Assembly: GCA_965220855.1 (NCBI GenBank) | Contig: CBDCQY010000001.1 | Location: 310,001 to 374,000 of the forward strand | Direction: 5' to 3' | Length of the DNA stretch: 64,000 nucleotides | Origin: Bin95 sp965220855 | GTDB lineage: Bacteria > Pseudomonadota > Alphaproteobacteria > Bin95 | Shown here: positions 1 through 9,207 of the stretch, one piece after another | Position numbering within the stretch: the stretch's first letter is position 1 | Layout: the number at the start of each line of letters is the position of its first letter | Made by a program: the position numbers and the translations under genes | Notes under the pieces: model-generated | Seen by the model: only the letters and a program-made list of their open reading frames with translations | What the model was told of the DNA's origin: nothing | Database searches by the model: none

Positions 1-870
1 GCGCGGCGCAAGCCCGCCCGCCCCGTCCTCGATGGCGAAATAGCGCTGATGCGTCTCCATGGCGGTCGCCAGCACTTCCGGCGGCAGGTCGAGGAAGGCG
101 GGGTCGAAGGCGCCGACGCCGGGGACCGGCCATTCGGTCAGCCCGGCGTTTTCGGCCAGCAGCCGGGCCGGCAGGCGCGCGCCCTCGGGCGCGCCCGCCC
201 GGATGCGCCGCACACGCTCCTCGGCGTCGAGCACCACATGGGCGGCCAGCAGCTTCGCCTCATAGTCGGCGAAGTCGCTGACGGGGAAGGGCGCGGGAGC
301 CATGAAGCGGTGGCCGTGCGTGCGATCGGAGAAGGCGAGCCTGCCGCCGCCGCCGCCGAGCTCGACGCCGCCCGGCAGCGCCCGGCCGGCGAAGATCGCC
401 AGCAGATTGCGCAGCGGGCGCACATAGCGCAGCGCGCCATCGCCCCAGCGCATGGATTTGGGCCAGGAAAGCCCCATGATCGCCGCCGCCACCACCTCGC
501 CCAGAACCTCCGCCGCCGGGCGGCCGGGCAGCCGGCGGCGCGCGAAATAGAATTCCGCCCGGCCCTGCCGGCGGACCTCGCACTCCTCCACGCTCTCCAG
601 CCCCGCCGCTTTCAGAAAGCCCGCCAGCGCGCGCTCCGGCGCGCCGACGCGCGGCCCCTTGCGCTCCTCGATGCGGTCGGGCTGGCGCTCCGGCAGGCCC
701 GCCACCGTCACCGCCAGCCGGCGCGGCGTGGCGAAGCTCCGCGCGGGGCCGTGGGCGAGGCCGGCCTCGTCGAGGCCGGCGAGCAAGAGGCGCTCGAAAT
801 CGCGCCGCGCCCGGTCCTGCATCCGGGCCGGAATCTCCTCCGAGAGCAGTTCGACCAGCAGTTCGCTCAT
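1..870 (-). CDS. glyS: Glycyl-tRNA synthetase beta subunit, 3' end missing
   Basis: Beta subunit of the bacterial alpha2beta2 glycyl-tRNA synthetase, which charges tRNA-Gly in the cytoplasm. Translation from the ATG at 870 begins MSELLVELLSEEIPARMQ, the conserved start of the family, and continues through ATPRRLAVTV and MRWGDGALRYVRPLRNL, also typical. About 290 of the usual ~700 residues are inside the window; the rest lies beyond base 1. The start overlaps the glyQ stop as ATGA, so the two subunits are translationally coupled. Identification rests on recognised family motifs and on the glyQ neighbour. Confidence 0.95.
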   Translation of the reverse strand, partial: MSELLVELLSEEIPARMQDRARRDFERLLLAGLDEAGLAHGPARSFATPRRLAVTVAGLPERQPDRIEERKGPRVGAPERALAGFLKAAGLESVEECEVRRQGRAEFYFARRRLPGRPAAEVLGEVVAAAIMGLSWPKSMRWGDGALRYVRPLRNLLAIFAGRALPGGVELGGGGGRLAFSDRTHGHRFMAPAPFPVSDFADYEAKLLAAHVVLDAEERVRRIRAGAPEGARLPARLLAENAGLTEWPVPGVGAFDPAFLDLPPEVLATAMETHQRYFAIEDGAGGLAPR

Positions 871-1745
871 GCGGCTTCCGTTTGCGCATGGCCGCGCGCG
901 GCGAGCCAGGCGGCGGCCGAGGCGCGCGCGAGCGCCCGCACGCGGCCGATATAGGCCGCCCGCTCGGTCACGCTGATGACGCCGCGCGCATCCAGCAGGT
1001 TGAAGCTGTGGCTGGCCTGGATGCACTGGTCGTAGGCCGGCAGCGCGAGGCCCGCCTCGACCAGCGCCCGGCATTCGCGCTCGGCGTCGGCGAAGTGGCG
1101 GAACAGGAGCTCGGTGTCGGCGCGCTCGAAATTATAGGCGGAGAACTCTCGCTCGGCCTGCCGGAAGACATCGCCGTAGCTGAGCCCCGCGCCGTTGAAG
1201 TCGAGGTCGAAGACGTTCTCCACCCCCTGCACATACATGGCGAGGCGCTCCAGCCCGTAGGTGATCTCGCCGGAGACGGGGTTGCAGTCGAAGCCGCCGA
1301 CCTGCTGGAAATAGGTGAACTGGGTCACCTCCATGCCGTCGCACCAGACCTCCCAGCCGAGGCCCCAGGCGCCGAGCGTCGGGCTCTCCCAGTCGTCCTC
1401 GACCAGACGCAGATCGTGCCGGGCGGCGTCGATGCCGATCTCGGCCAGCGAGGCGAAATAGCGCTCCAGGATGTCGGGCGGGCTCGGCTTCAGGATGACC
1501 TGGAACTGGTAGTAATGCTGCAGCCGGTTGGGGTTTTCGCCATAGCGCCCGTCGGTCGGCCGGCGCGAGGGCTGGACATAGGCGGCCCGCCAGGCCTCCG
1601 GTCCGAGCGCGCGCAGCGTGGTCGCCGGATGGAAGGTGCCGGCCCCCACGGCCATGTCGTAGGGCTGCAGGATGGCGCAGCCCTCCGCCGCCCAGAAGCG
1701 TTGCAGCGCGAGCACGATCTCCTGGAAGGAGGGCGCGGCGCTCAT
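867..1745 (-). CDS. glyQ: Glycyl-tRNA synthetase alpha subunit
   Basis: Alpha subunit of heterotetrameric glycyl-tRNA synthetase, which holds the class II catalytic core for glycyl-adenylate formation. The 292-residue product has the highly conserved family features: SFQEIVLALQRFWA near the N-terminus, ILQPYDMAVGAGTFHPATTLR, the YVQPSRRPTDGRYGENPNRL segment and a central EVWCDGMEVTQFTYFQQ stretch. Length is normal for the family. It is the penultimate gene of a minus-strand run, downstream of an S49 peptidase and a small membrane protein, and overlaps glyS by 4 bases. Confidence 0.97.
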   Translation of the reverse strand: MSAAPSFQEIVLALQRFWAAEGCAILQPYDMAVGAGTFHPATTLRALGPEAWRAAYVQPSRRPTDGRYGENPNRLQHYYQFQVILKPSPPDILERYFASLAEIGIDAARHDLRLVEDDWESPTLGAWGLGWEVWCDGMEVTQFTYFQQVGGFDCNPVSGEITYGLERLAMYVQGVENVFDLDFNGAGLSYGDVFRQAEREFSAYNFERADTELLFRHFADAERECRALVEAGLALPAYDQCIQASHSFNLLDARGVISVTERAAYIGRVRALARASAAAWLAARGHAQTEAA

Positions 1746-1767
1746 CGCGCGGCCCGCAGGGCGCGCG

Positions 1768-1953
1768 TCATCTGTCGCGGTCCCGGCGGCGCCAGGAGCC
1801 GCTTTCCGGATCGCGTTCGAGGTCGATGGGGTCGCGGTCGTCCCGGTCGTCGCGCACCAGCCGGCTGGCCTTGCGCGCCATGCCTTCCAGCCGCTTCCAG
1901 CCGAAGATCACCAGCACGATCACCGCGGCGAGCAGCAGCAGTTTGCCCAACAT
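1768..1953 (-). CDS. Small single-pass membrane protein, unknown function
   Basis: A 61-residue product with one N-terminal transmembrane helix (about residues 3-18, LLLLAAVIVLVIFGW) followed by a highly charged cytoplasmic-type tail rich in Arg and Asp (RDDRDDRDP, then WRRRDRDR). It sits between the S49 peptidase and glyQ on the same strand with 22-27-base gaps, so it is probably in the same transcript. I do not recognise a characterised family. The charged, low-complexity tail limits homology inference. Confidence 0.7.
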   Translation of the reverse strand: MLGKLLLLAAVIVLVIFGWKRLEGMARKASRLVRDDRDDRDPIDLERDPESGSWRRRDRDR

Positions 1954-1980
1954 CGCCCGAGCCTCCTCGCAAAGCCCTCT

Positions 1981-2769
1981 TCATAGGCCATAGCGCGCCC
2001 AAAGCAACCGCTCCTCCAGCGTCTGGGCGAGGCCCGGCAGGAGGCCCGGCAGCGCGAAGCGCCGCCGCCGGCGCAGCGCCGGGCGCAGCCGCAATCGCTC
2101 GCCGAAGCGCTCGCGCAGCACCTGGCGCATCTCGCCGACGCCATCGGCGAGGCCGAGCGCCACCGCCTGCCGGCCGGTCCACACCTCGCCGGAAAACAGC
2201 GCCTCGCCGCCCTCGGCGATGCGCGCGCCGCGCCGCGCCCGCACCCACTCGATGAAGACGTTGTGAATGTCCTTGTGGATGGCGCGGAGCGCGGCCACAT
2301 CCTCGGGGTCCTCGGGGCGGAAGGGGTCCAGCATCCCCTTGCGCTCGCCGCGCGCATGGACGCGGCGCTCGACGCCGAGGCGCTCCAGGGCCTTGTCGAA
2401 GCCGAAGCCGGCGGAGATGACGCCGATGGAGCCGAGGATCGACGCCTCATGCACGAAGATCTCGGATCCGGCGCAGGCGAGCCAGTAGCCGCCCGAGGCC
2501 GCCACATCATCGACGAAGCTCAACACCGGCACGCCCTTCTGGCGCCCGAGCGCGTGGATGCGCTCGCCGATGCGGGCCGCCTGCACCGGGCTGCCGCCGG
2601 GGCTGTTGACGCCGAGCGCGACGGCCGCGAGGCGCTTCGGGGCGAAGGCGCGCTCGATGGCGGGCGCGAGCGTCTCGTAGTTCAGGCCCCGGCCGACGCT
2701 GCGGCCGGGCATGGCGATGACGCCGACCAGCGGCAGCACCGAGACGACGGGCGGGCGGCGAAGACGCAT
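1981..2769 (-). CDS. S49 family peptidase (SppA-like)
   Basis: Membrane-associated serine protease of the SppA/S49 family, which degrades cleaved signal peptides or membrane-protein fragments. The 262-residue size fits the short single-domain form. The probable Ser-Lys dyad is visible: Ser92 in DDVAASGGYW and Lys144 in ARGERKGMLDPF, 52 residues apart, the same spacing as in the Bacillus SppA dyad. NSPGGS (residues 55-60) is the conserved oxyanion region. There is only a weak hydrophobic N-terminus, with no clear signal anchor. The start is one base after the gpmA stop (TGAGATG). Confidence 0.9.
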   Translation of the reverse strand: MRLRRPPVVSVLPLVGVIAMPGRSVGRGLNYETLAPAIERAFAPKRLAAVALGVNSPGGSPVQAARIGERIHALGRQKGVPVLSFVDDVAASGGYWLACAGSEIFVHEASILGSIGVISAGFGFDKALERLGVERRVHARGERKGMLDPFRPEDPEDVAALRAIHKDIHNVFIEWVRARRGARIAEGGEALFSGEVWTGRQAVALGLADGVGEMRQVLRERFGERLRLRPALRRRRRFALPGLLPGLAQTLEERLLWARYGL

Positions 2770-2770
2770 C

Positions 2771-3463
2771 TCAGTCCAGATCGTAAGCGCGCAAGGGCTT
2801 CAGCGCATCGTCGAGCTCATAGACCCTCGGCCGCCCGGTCGCGATCTCGAAGGACGGAATCTCGGCGTCCGGGATGTCCTCCAGATGCTTGATGAGCGCG
2901 CGCAAAGAGTTGCCATGCGCGGAGATCAGCACCCGCTCGCCGCGCGCCACCCGGGGCGCGATCTCCGCCTCCCAGCAGGGCAGCACGCGCTCGATGGTGA
3001 GCTTCAGCGTCTCGAAGGTCGGCACGCCGTCCGGCGCGGCCGCAAAGCGCCGGTCGGCGGCCTGTTCCCGCCAGCGCGCATCGTCGCGGTCGAGGGCCGG
3101 CGGCGGGATGTCGAAGCTGCGCCGCCAGAGATGCACCTGCTCCTCGCCATGGCGCTCGCGCATCTCCTGCTTGTTCAGCCCGGTGAGCGCGCCGTAGTGG
3201 CGCTCGTTCAGCCGCCAGTCGCGCACCACCGGCAGCCACATGCGGTCCATGCGGTCGAGCGCGATCCAGAGCGTGCGGATGGCGCGCTTCAGCACCGAGG
3301 TGTAGGCGATGTCGAAATCGAAGCCGCCTTCGCGGAGCGCATCCCCGGCGCGCGCCGCTTCCGCGACCCCCGCCTCGGTCAGATCGACATCCACCCAGCC
3401 GGTGAAGCGGTCCTCGAGGTTCCACGCGCTCTGCCCGTGACGCAGCAGCACCAGCGTCGTCAT
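2771..3463 (-). CDS. gpmA: 2,3-bisphosphoglycerate-dependent phosphoglycerate mutase
   Basis: Interconverts 3- and 2-phosphoglycerate in glycolysis and gluconeogenesis. The 230-residue product has the histidine-phosphatase RHG motif with the phospho-acceptor His9 (LVLLRHGQSAWN), the FTGWVDVDLTE segment, the acid residue Glu87 in LNERHYGAL and the second His183 in ISAHGNSLRAL. Length and motif order match the GpmA type rather than a generic histidine phosphatase. It lies immediately upstream of the S49 peptidase in the same run. Confidence 0.95.
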   Translation of the reverse strand: MTTLVLLRHGQSAWNLEDRFTGWVDVDLTEAGVAEAARAGDALREGGFDFDIAYTSVLKRAIRTLWIALDRMDRMWLPVVRDWRLNERHYGALTGLNKQEMRERHGEEQVHLWRRSFDIPPPALDRDDARWREQAADRRFAAAPDGVPTFETLKLTIERVLPCWEAEIAPRVARGERVLISAHGNSLRALIKHLEDIPDAEIPSFEIATGRPRVYELDDALKPLRAYDLD

Positions 3464-3500
3464 CGCTCCGAGCCTCCTTCCTTCATCGCGCGGCCCGGCC

Positions 3501-4529
3501 TCATGGCAGCAGGTCCATCGCCTGCTCCAGCTGGGCGATGCGGGCCTTGCGGTCGAGACCGGCGGCGAAACGGAATGTCAGCGCGCCGACGCCGCACTCC
3601 CGGTAGCGCTCGAAGCGCTCCCGCACCATCTTCGGCGAGCCGATGGCGCCGAAGGCGGTGATCATCGCGTCGGGCACCCGGCGCGCGGCCTCCTCGCGCT
3701 TGCCGTCGATCCACAGCCTCTGGATGGCGCGCGCCTCCTCCTCGAAGCCGGAGCGGCGGAAGGCGTCATTGTAGAAATTGGTGCGCGCCGAGCCCATCGC
3801 GCCCATCTGGAAGGCGACATTCGCGCGGCGCTCGTCGATCAGCCGCTCGACATCCTCGTCGATGGCGAGCGCGCAAGCGACTTCGAGGCGAAGGTCGGAG
3901 AGGCGCCGTCCGGCCCGCTCCGCGCCCTGGCGGATATGGTCGAGATGCGCGCCCGGCGCGTCGGGCGAGAAGGAGGTGCCGAGCCAGCCGTCGGCGGCCT
4001 CGCCGGTGTAAGCGAGCGCGCGGGGGCCGAGCGTCGCCAGATAGATCGGGATCGGGGCCGGCGGGAAGTCCAGCCGGATCGCCTTGCCCTCGCCGCCCGG
4101 ACGCGGCAGGCGGTGGGCGCCGCCTTCATAGGCGAGCTTCTCGCCGGCGAAGGCGAGGCGGAGGATCTCGACCGTCTCCTTCAGCCGGGTCAGCGGGCGG
4201 GCGTAGGCGACGCCATGCAGCCCCTCCACCACCTGCGGGCCGCTCACGCCGAGGCCGAGCGTGAAGCGCCCGCCGGAGAGATGATGCAGCGAGAGCGCCG
4301 TCATCGCGGTCATGGAAGGGGCTCGGGCGCTGATCTGCATGATGCCGCTGCCGAGCCGGATGCGCTCGGTCTTCCCGGCGAGGAAGGCGAGCGAGGTCAC
4401 GGCGTCCGCGCCCCAGGCCTCCGCCGACCAGGCGGTTTCCACCCCGAGCCGCTCCGCTTCGCGCACGAACTCCACCAGCTCCGCGCTGTCGCTGCGGTCG
4501 TAGCCGCCGACGCTGACCGACGCCTTCAT
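3501..4529 (-). CDS. LLM-class flavin-dependent oxidoreductase (luciferase-like)
   Basis: 342 residues from the ATG at 4529. The frame is open further upstream, but that region is covered by the next gene, and MKASVSVGGYDRSD is a natural start. It is a TIM-barrel, F420- or FMN-type luciferase-like monooxygenase. Typical features are RIRLGSGIMQISARAP, the GRFTLGLGVSGPQVVEG stretch, PIYLATLGPRALAYTGEAADGW, and a C-terminal GSPKMVRERFERYRECGV. Substrate unknown. The preference between F420 and FMN cannot be settled from sequence. Confidence 0.88.
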   Translation of the reverse strand: MKASVSVGGYDRSDSAELVEFVREAERLGVETAWSAEAWGADAVTSLAFLAGKTERIRLGSGIMQISARAPSMTAMTALSLHHLSGGRFTLGLGVSGPQVVEGLHGVAYARPLTRLKETVEILRLAFAGEKLAYEGGAHRLPRPGGEGKAIRLDFPPAPIPIYLATLGPRALAYTGEAADGWLGTSFSPDAPGAHLDHIRQGAERAGRRLSDLRLEVACALAIDEDVERLIDERRANVAFQMGAMGSARTNFYNDAFRRSGFEEEARAIQRLWIDGKREEAARRVPDAMITAFGAIGSPKMVRERFERYRECGVGALTFRFAAGLDRKARIAQLEQAMDLLP

Positions 4530-4557
4530 GGCGCTCCCTTTTCGCCTCGCCGGAGGG

Positions 4558-5505
4558 TCATCCGCCCGCCAGCACGCGGCGATAGACCTCGATGTCGATA
4601 TTGCCGCCGCTCGCGACCAGGCCGACCGCCTTGCCGGCCATGCGTTCGCGCTCCTGCAGGAGGGCGGCCAGCGGGGCGGCGCCGGCGCCCTCAATGACAT
4701 TATGCGTGTCGGTGAAATAATGGCGCATGGCGGCCTCGATCTCCGCTTCGGAGACGGTGACCACGCGGGACACATGGGCCAGGACGATCGCCAGCGCCGC
4801 CTCGTCCGGCACCCGGCAGGCCATGCCGTCGGCCATGGTGTCGGCGCTGTTGGTGGAGACGGCGCGCCCGGCCTCGAAGCTGAGCGCATAGGCCGGCGCG
4901 TTGCGGGCCGCGACGCCGACGATCTCGGTGGTAAGCCCGAGCGCCTCGCGCGCCGCCACCGCGCCGCAAATGCCGGAGCCGAGGCCGATCGGCACATAGA
5001 GCGCGTCGAGATGCGGCGCGGCGGAGAGCAGCTCGAAGGCCCAGGTCGCGACCCCGGCCACCAGCGCCGGATGGAAGGAGGGCAGGAAGTGCAGCTCTTC
5101 GGCCGCCGCCAGCGCGCGGGCATGTTCGAGCGCGGCCTGGAAGTCGTGGCCGTGCACGACCAGTTCCGCCCCGAAGGCGCGCATGGCGGCGTTCTTCTCG
5201 CGGCTGTTGCCCTCGGGCACCACCACGGTCACCTGCTTGCCGGCCCGGCGCGCGGCCCAGGCGACCGACTGGCCGTGATTGCCGCGCGTCGCGGTAATCA
5301 TGCGCGTCGCATCGGCCTCGGCCATATAGGCCAGCCCGCCGCGCAGCTTGAAGGCGCCGATGGGCGTGTGGTTCTCATGCTTGACCCAGACCTCCGTCCC
5401 GGCGCGCTCGGCCAGGAGCGGCCAGACGCGCTCCGGCGTCGGCGCGAAGGCGGCGCGCACCAGATCGGCCGCCGCCTCGATCTCGGCCTTGCCGGGCAGC
5501 GTCAT
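4558..5505 (-). CDS. PLP-dependent threonine/serine dehydratase family enzyme
   Basis: Fold-type II PLP enzyme of 315 residues, resembling catabolic threonine or hydroxyectoine-pathway dehydratases. The PLP lysine is Lys53 in PIGAFKLRGG. A phosphate-binding loop of the form GLGSGICGA replaces the usual tetraglycine, and SGGNID near the C-terminus binds the cofactor ring. The start ATG at 5505 overlaps the stop of the PhzF-like gene as ATGA, so the two are coupled. It has no ACT domain, unlike biosynthetic IlvA, which argues for a catabolic role. Substrate not determined. Confidence 0.85.
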   Translation of the reverse strand: MTLPGKAEIEAAADLVRAAFAPTPERVWPLLAERAGTEVWVKHENHTPIGAFKLRGGLAYMAEADATRMITATRGNHGQSVAWAARRAGKQVTVVVPEGNSREKNAAMRAFGAELVVHGHDFQAALEHARALAAAEELHFLPSFHPALVAGVATWAFELLSAAPHLDALYVPIGLGSGICGAVAAREALGLTTEIVGVAARNAPAYALSFEAGRAVSTNSADTMADGMACRVPDEAALAIVLAHVSRVVTVSEAEIEAAMRHYFTDTHNVIEGAGAAPLAALLQERERMAGKAVGLVASGGNIDIEVYRRVLAGG

Positions 5506-6284
5506 GGCAGGTCGATCTCCCCGCTGAGGAAGGGCGCGACGCGCCCGGCGATGGCGACGCGCTCGCCCTCCAGTGCGCAGGAGAGCGCGCCGCCGCGCGC
5601 CGAGACCTGGCGGGCGGCAAGCGTCCGCTTGCCGAGCCGCTCCGCCCAGTAGGGCGCGAGCGCGCAATGGGCCGAGCCGGTCACCGGGTCCTCGTCGATG
5701 CCGGCCGCGGGCGCGAAGCAGCGCGAGACGAAATCCGCGTCCCGGCCGGGCGCGGTGGCGGCGATCAGGTGGCAGTCGAGCCGGGCGAGCGCGCGGAAGT
5801 CCGGCCGGAGCGCCCGCACGGCCTCCTCGTCGGCGAACACCGCGAGCGCGATGTCGGAGCCGCGCAGCACCGCCTCGGGGGCCGCGCCCAGCGCTTCCGC
5901 CAGGCCCGGCAGCGCGGCCGGGGCGGGCGGGTTCGCGGGCAGGTCCATGCGGAGCGCCGGACCGTCGCGGACCACGCCGAGCCGCCCGCTCAGCGTCTCG
6001 AACTCCACCCGCTCGGCCTCCGGCTCGAGGTGCTCGAAGACCACATGGGCCGACGCCAGCGTCGCATGGCCGCAGAGCGCGACCTCCACCGCCGGCGTGA
6101 ACCAGCGCAGCCGCCAGCCTGCCCCCTCGCGCGCCAGAAAGGCGGTCTCGGAGAGATTGTTCTCCGCCGCGATCGCCTGCAACAGCCGGTCTTCCGGCCA
6201 GTCCTGCAACAGGCACACGGCCGCCGGATTGCCCGCAAAGGCCCGCTCGGCAAACGCATCGACCTGGTAGAAGGGGATCTTCAT
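5502..6284 (-). CDS. PhzF family isomerase/epimerase-like protein
   Basis: 260 residues with the diaminopimelate-epimerase-like fold of the PhzF family. Features seen are FAGNPAAV (residues 16-23), the catalytic-type Glu46 in NNLSETAFL, WFTPAVEVALCGHATLASAH and the C-terminal EDPVTGSAHCAL. PhzF itself isomerises a phenazine precursor, but no other phenazine genes are present, so this is one of the many PhzF-like enzymes of unknown substrate. The 4-base overlap with the PLP dehydratase suggests the two act on related compounds. Confidence 0.9.
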   Translation of the reverse strand: MKIPFYQVDAFAERAFAGNPAAVCLLQDWPEDRLLQAIAAENNLSETAFLAREGAGWRLRWFTPAVEVALCGHATLASAHVVFEHLEPEAERVEFETLSGRLGVVRDGPALRMDLPANPPAPAALPGLAEALGAAPEAVLRGSDIALAVFADEEAVRALRPDFRALARLDCHLIAATAPGRDADFVSRCFAPAAGIDEDPVTGSAHCALAPYWAERLGKRTLAARQVSARGGALSCALEGERVAIAGRVAPFLSGEIDLP

Positions 6285-6335
6285 GGCCCCCGCAAGATAG
6301 CAGCGGCGCGCCCGAAATCCAGCCGGCCGGGCGCG

Positions 6336-7118
6336 TCAGGCGAAGGTCACCCGGACGCGGCCGAGGGGGCCGAAATCGGCGATCGCGGTCACGCCCGCAC
6401 CGGGCACGGGAACGACGCCGGTGCAGGAGCCGGTGCTGACGAACTGCCCGGCTTCGAGGCCGAGGCCCATGGCCGAGAGATGGTCGGCGAGCCAGCGGAC
6501 GGCCTCCACGGGGTGGCCCATCATGGCGCGGCCGGTCCCGCGTCCGGCCTCCTCGCCGTCGAAGGTGAGGCTCACCTGCTGGTCCACGCAGTCGATGCCG
6601 CGCCAGTCCTCGAATTCGCGCGCCACGATGAAGCGCCCGGTCCCGCCATGGTCGGCGATGGAGCCGAGCGCGCCATGCGGATGGTCGTCGGCCAGCCGGC
6701 GCTCCGGAATCTCGATGCCGACGATCAGCGACCCGATGGCGGCCTCGACCTCGGCCCGGCTGTAGGGCGCCGCCCGCGCCGGCAGGCCGGCGGCGAGGCG
6801 GAAGGCGTATTCGCTCTCGAAGATCGGCCCCGACAGGTCGGCGAAGCGATAGTCGATCTCCGCGCCCTCGTCGATCATGTCCGGGCAGATATGGCCGACG
6901 AAGGGGCCGGAAAGCCCCATCGCCTGCTGGGCGGCGCTTGCGGTCGCGCCGATCTTCCAGCCGGCGACCGGCCGGTCCTCCATGGCGTGGAGCGCGCGCC
7001 AGACGGCCGCCGCCTCGGCCTCGTTGCGGGGCGCGCAGGCCTCGGGGATCGCCGGCTCGCGCCGCCCGGCCAGGCGGGCCTCGCGCAGGAAGGCCGCCGC
7101 CGCTTCGCTTCTCGACAT
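6336..7118 (-). CDS. 2-keto-4-pentenoate hydratase family protein
   Basis: 260-residue member of the MhpD/fumarylacetoacetate-hydrolase superfamily, which adds water to 2-hydroxydienoates in aromatic ring-cleavage pathways. Recognisable segments are VAGWKIGATASAAQQAMGL, GPIFESEYAFRL with metal-ligand acids, VGIEIPERR, and the late VSTGSCTGVVPVPGAG. It starts one base after the EF-G-like gene stops. The enzyme set for a complete meta-cleavage pathway is not in the window, so the physiological substrate is open. Confidence 0.85.
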   Translation of the reverse strand: MSRSEAAAAFLREARLAGRREPAIPEACAPRNEAEAAAVWRALHAMEDRPVAGWKIGATASAAQQAMGLSGPFVGHICPDMIDEGAEIDYRFADLSGPIFESEYAFRLAAGLPARAAPYSRAEVEAAIGSLIVGIEIPERRLADDHPHGALGSIADHGGTGRFIVAREFEDWRGIDCVDQQVSLTFDGEEAGRGTGRAMMGHPVEAVRWLADHLSAMGLGLEAGQFVSTGSCTGVVPVPGAGVTAIADFGPLGRVRVTFA

Positions 7119-7119
7119 G

Positions 7120-9132
7120 TCAGTGCGCCTCCGCCTGCTTGCGCGCCTCGACGATGTCGTCGGCGAGCTTGCCGCTCAGTTCCTGGAGATGGTCGAACGC
7201 CCATTCGAAGCTGCCAACGCCGAGCGTCAGCGAGCGCAGCTCGATGATCATGTCGGACATTTCGGATTGCGGCAGGAAGGCCTCGACCCGATCCCAGCCG
7301 GCCCAGCCCTCGCGCGCGTCGAAGCCGAGGATCTGGCCGCGCCGCCCGGCCAGCAGGCGCTGGATGTTGGCGGTGTAGTCCGAGGGCACATGCACCTGCA
7401 CCTTCAGGATCGGCTCCAGCAGGATCGGGCTGCAATTGGGCAGGCCCTCGCTCATGGCGAGCCGCCCGGCGGTCTTGAAGGCCTGCTCGGAACTGTCCAC
7501 CGGGTGATGCTTGCCGTCCTTGAGCGTCACCGCCAGATCGACCACCGGGAAGCCGAGCGGCCCGCGCGCCAGGAACTCGCGCACGCCCGCCTCGACCGCC
7601 GGGATGAACTGGCGCGGCACCGCGCCGCCGACCACCTTCTCCTCGAAGCTGAAGCCCTCGCCCCTCGGCAGCGGCGCGATATCGACCAGCACATCGCCGA
7701 ACTGGCCATGCCCGCCCGACTGGCGCTTGAAGCGCGAATGCTGCTGCGTGGCCGCGCGGATGGTCTCGCGATAGGGGGTCTGGGGGCGGTCGGTCTCCAC
7801 CGCCACATTGTATTTGCTTTGCAGGCGCGAGACGCCCACTTGCAGATGCTGGTCGCCCTGGCCCCAGAGCAGCAATTGATGCGTCTCGGGATTGGCCTCC
7901 ATGCGGTAGGAGCCGTCCTCCTCCGCCAGGCGCTGCAAGGCCCCGGAGAGCTTGACCTCGTCGCTGCGCTTCTCGGCGTGCAGCGCCACGGCGTAGATCG
8001 GGCTGAGCGGCGTCGGCCAGGCTTCCGGCGTCGCCGCCTCCTTCGCGGTCAGCAGCTGCCCGGTCCGGAAGTCGTCGATGCGCCCGATCGCCACCACATC
8101 GCCGGCCTCGGCCTCGCCGGTCTTGGTCAGGCTGCCGCCATGCATGACGGCGAGATTGCCGATGCGCTCGCCGGCGAGCGTGTCGCCCTCCTTGAGCGCG
8201 CCCGAGAACAGGCGGGCCAGGTTCTGCTTGCCCTGATGTTGGGTGTGGTAGGTCTTGAAGATCTGCGCCGCCACGCCGTCGCCGGCCTCGAAGCGGGACG
8301 CGGCGCGGCTCACATCCGGCGTGTCGTGGCGCAGCGCCTTCAGCAGCCGGCGCACGCCATGGTCGCGCTCCGCCGAGCCCAGCAGCACCGGCACCACATG
8401 CCCGTCGGCCAGCGCGGCCTTGAGATAGGCGTAGATCTCGTCGCGGGCGGGCGTGGCCTCTTCCAGCAGCGCCTCCAGCAGCGTGTCGTCGAAATCGGCC
8501 AGCGCCTCCATCAGCTCCTGGCGCGCGAGTTCGGCGTCGTCGCCGAGCGCCTCCGGCACCTTCACCAGGTCGGACGGCGCGCCCTCGACATAGGTGTAGG
8601 CGCGCTCGCTGATCAGATCGACATAGCCGGAGACGGTCTCGCCGTCGATCACCGGCAGCTGGCGCACCACCAGCGGCTTGCCGGAAACCCCCTGCAGCGC
8701 CTCCATGGTCTCGGCGAGGCCGTCGGTCACCGTGTCGATCTTGTTGACGAAAATGACATGCGGGATGTTGCGCGCATCCAGGAAGCGCAGGATGGGCGCC
8801 AGCATCAGCGCGCGCGCCGGGTCCGGCTCGCAGACCACGACCGCGATGTCGGCCACCGACGCGCCGTTCAGCGCCTCCTGGAGGAACTCGACCGAGCCCG
8901 GACAGTCCAGCACGGTCCAGCGGTCGCCCAGATATTCGAACCGCGCCGGCAGGATTTCGGTGCTCATGTTCCGGTCGCGCGATTCCGGCGAGGCGTCGCC
9001 GACCGTGTTGCCTTCCCGGACCGAGCCCTTGCGCGCCACCGCCCCGGCGGCGTGGAGCATGGCTTCCATCAGGCTGGTCTTGCCGCTCAGATAAGGCCCG
9101 ACCAGGGCCACGCAACGCGCCGCTGTGCTCAT
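7120..9132 (-). CDS. Elongation factor G-like GTPase (paralogue)
   Basis: 670-residue translational-GTPase-family protein. It has a P-loop GPYLSGKTS (12-20), a DCPG G3 motif (76-79), an NKID G4 motif (130-133) and EF-G-like domains II to V ending in the GVGSFEWAFDHLQEL region. The switch I region lacks the usual RGITI-type sequence and reads NMSTEI, and the G1 sequence is atypical. This marks it as a divergent EF-G paralogue, common in alphaproteobacteria, rather than the essential fusA, which normally lies in the rpsL operon. Its role on the ribosome is unknown. Confidence 0.85.
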   Translation of the reverse strand: MSTAARCVALVGPYLSGKTSLMEAMLHAAGAVARKGSVREGNTVGDASPESRDRNMSTEILPARFEYLGDRWTVLDCPGSVEFLQEALNGASVADIAVVVCEPDPARALMLAPILRFLDARNIPHVIFVNKIDTVTDGLAETMEALQGVSGKPLVVRQLPVIDGETVSGYVDLISERAYTYVEGAPSDLVKVPEALGDDAELARQELMEALADFDDTLLEALLEEATPARDEIYAYLKAALADGHVVPVLLGSAERDHGVRRLLKALRHDTPDVSRAASRFEAGDGVAAQIFKTYHTQHQGKQNLARLFSGALKEGDTLAGERIGNLAVMHGGSLTKTGEAEAGDVVAIGRIDDFRTGQLLTAKEAATPEAWPTPLSPIYAVALHAEKRSDEVKLSGALQRLAEEDGSYRMEANPETHQLLLWGQGDQHLQVGVSRLQSKYNVAVETDRPQTPYRETIRAATQQHSRFKRQSGGHGQFGDVLVDIAPLPRGEGFSFEEKVVGGAVPRQFIPAVEAGVREFLARGPLGFPVVDLAVTLKDGKHHPVDSSEQAFKTAGRLAMSEGLPNCSPILLEPILKVQVHVPSDYTANIQRLLAGRRGQILGFDAREGWAGWDRVEAFLPQSEMSDMIIELRSLTLGVGSFEWAFDHLQELSGKLADDIVEARKQAEAH

Positions 9133-9207
9133 GCTCTCGCTATCCTCGATCCTCGAAGTTTGCCCTCAGCGCCCCCATGTTTCCATGCCGCGCCGGCCTC
9201 GGCAACG

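Noticed and set aside
5502..6284. Phenazine biosynthesis
   Set aside because: PhzF-like proteins are widespread and no other phenazine gene is present.
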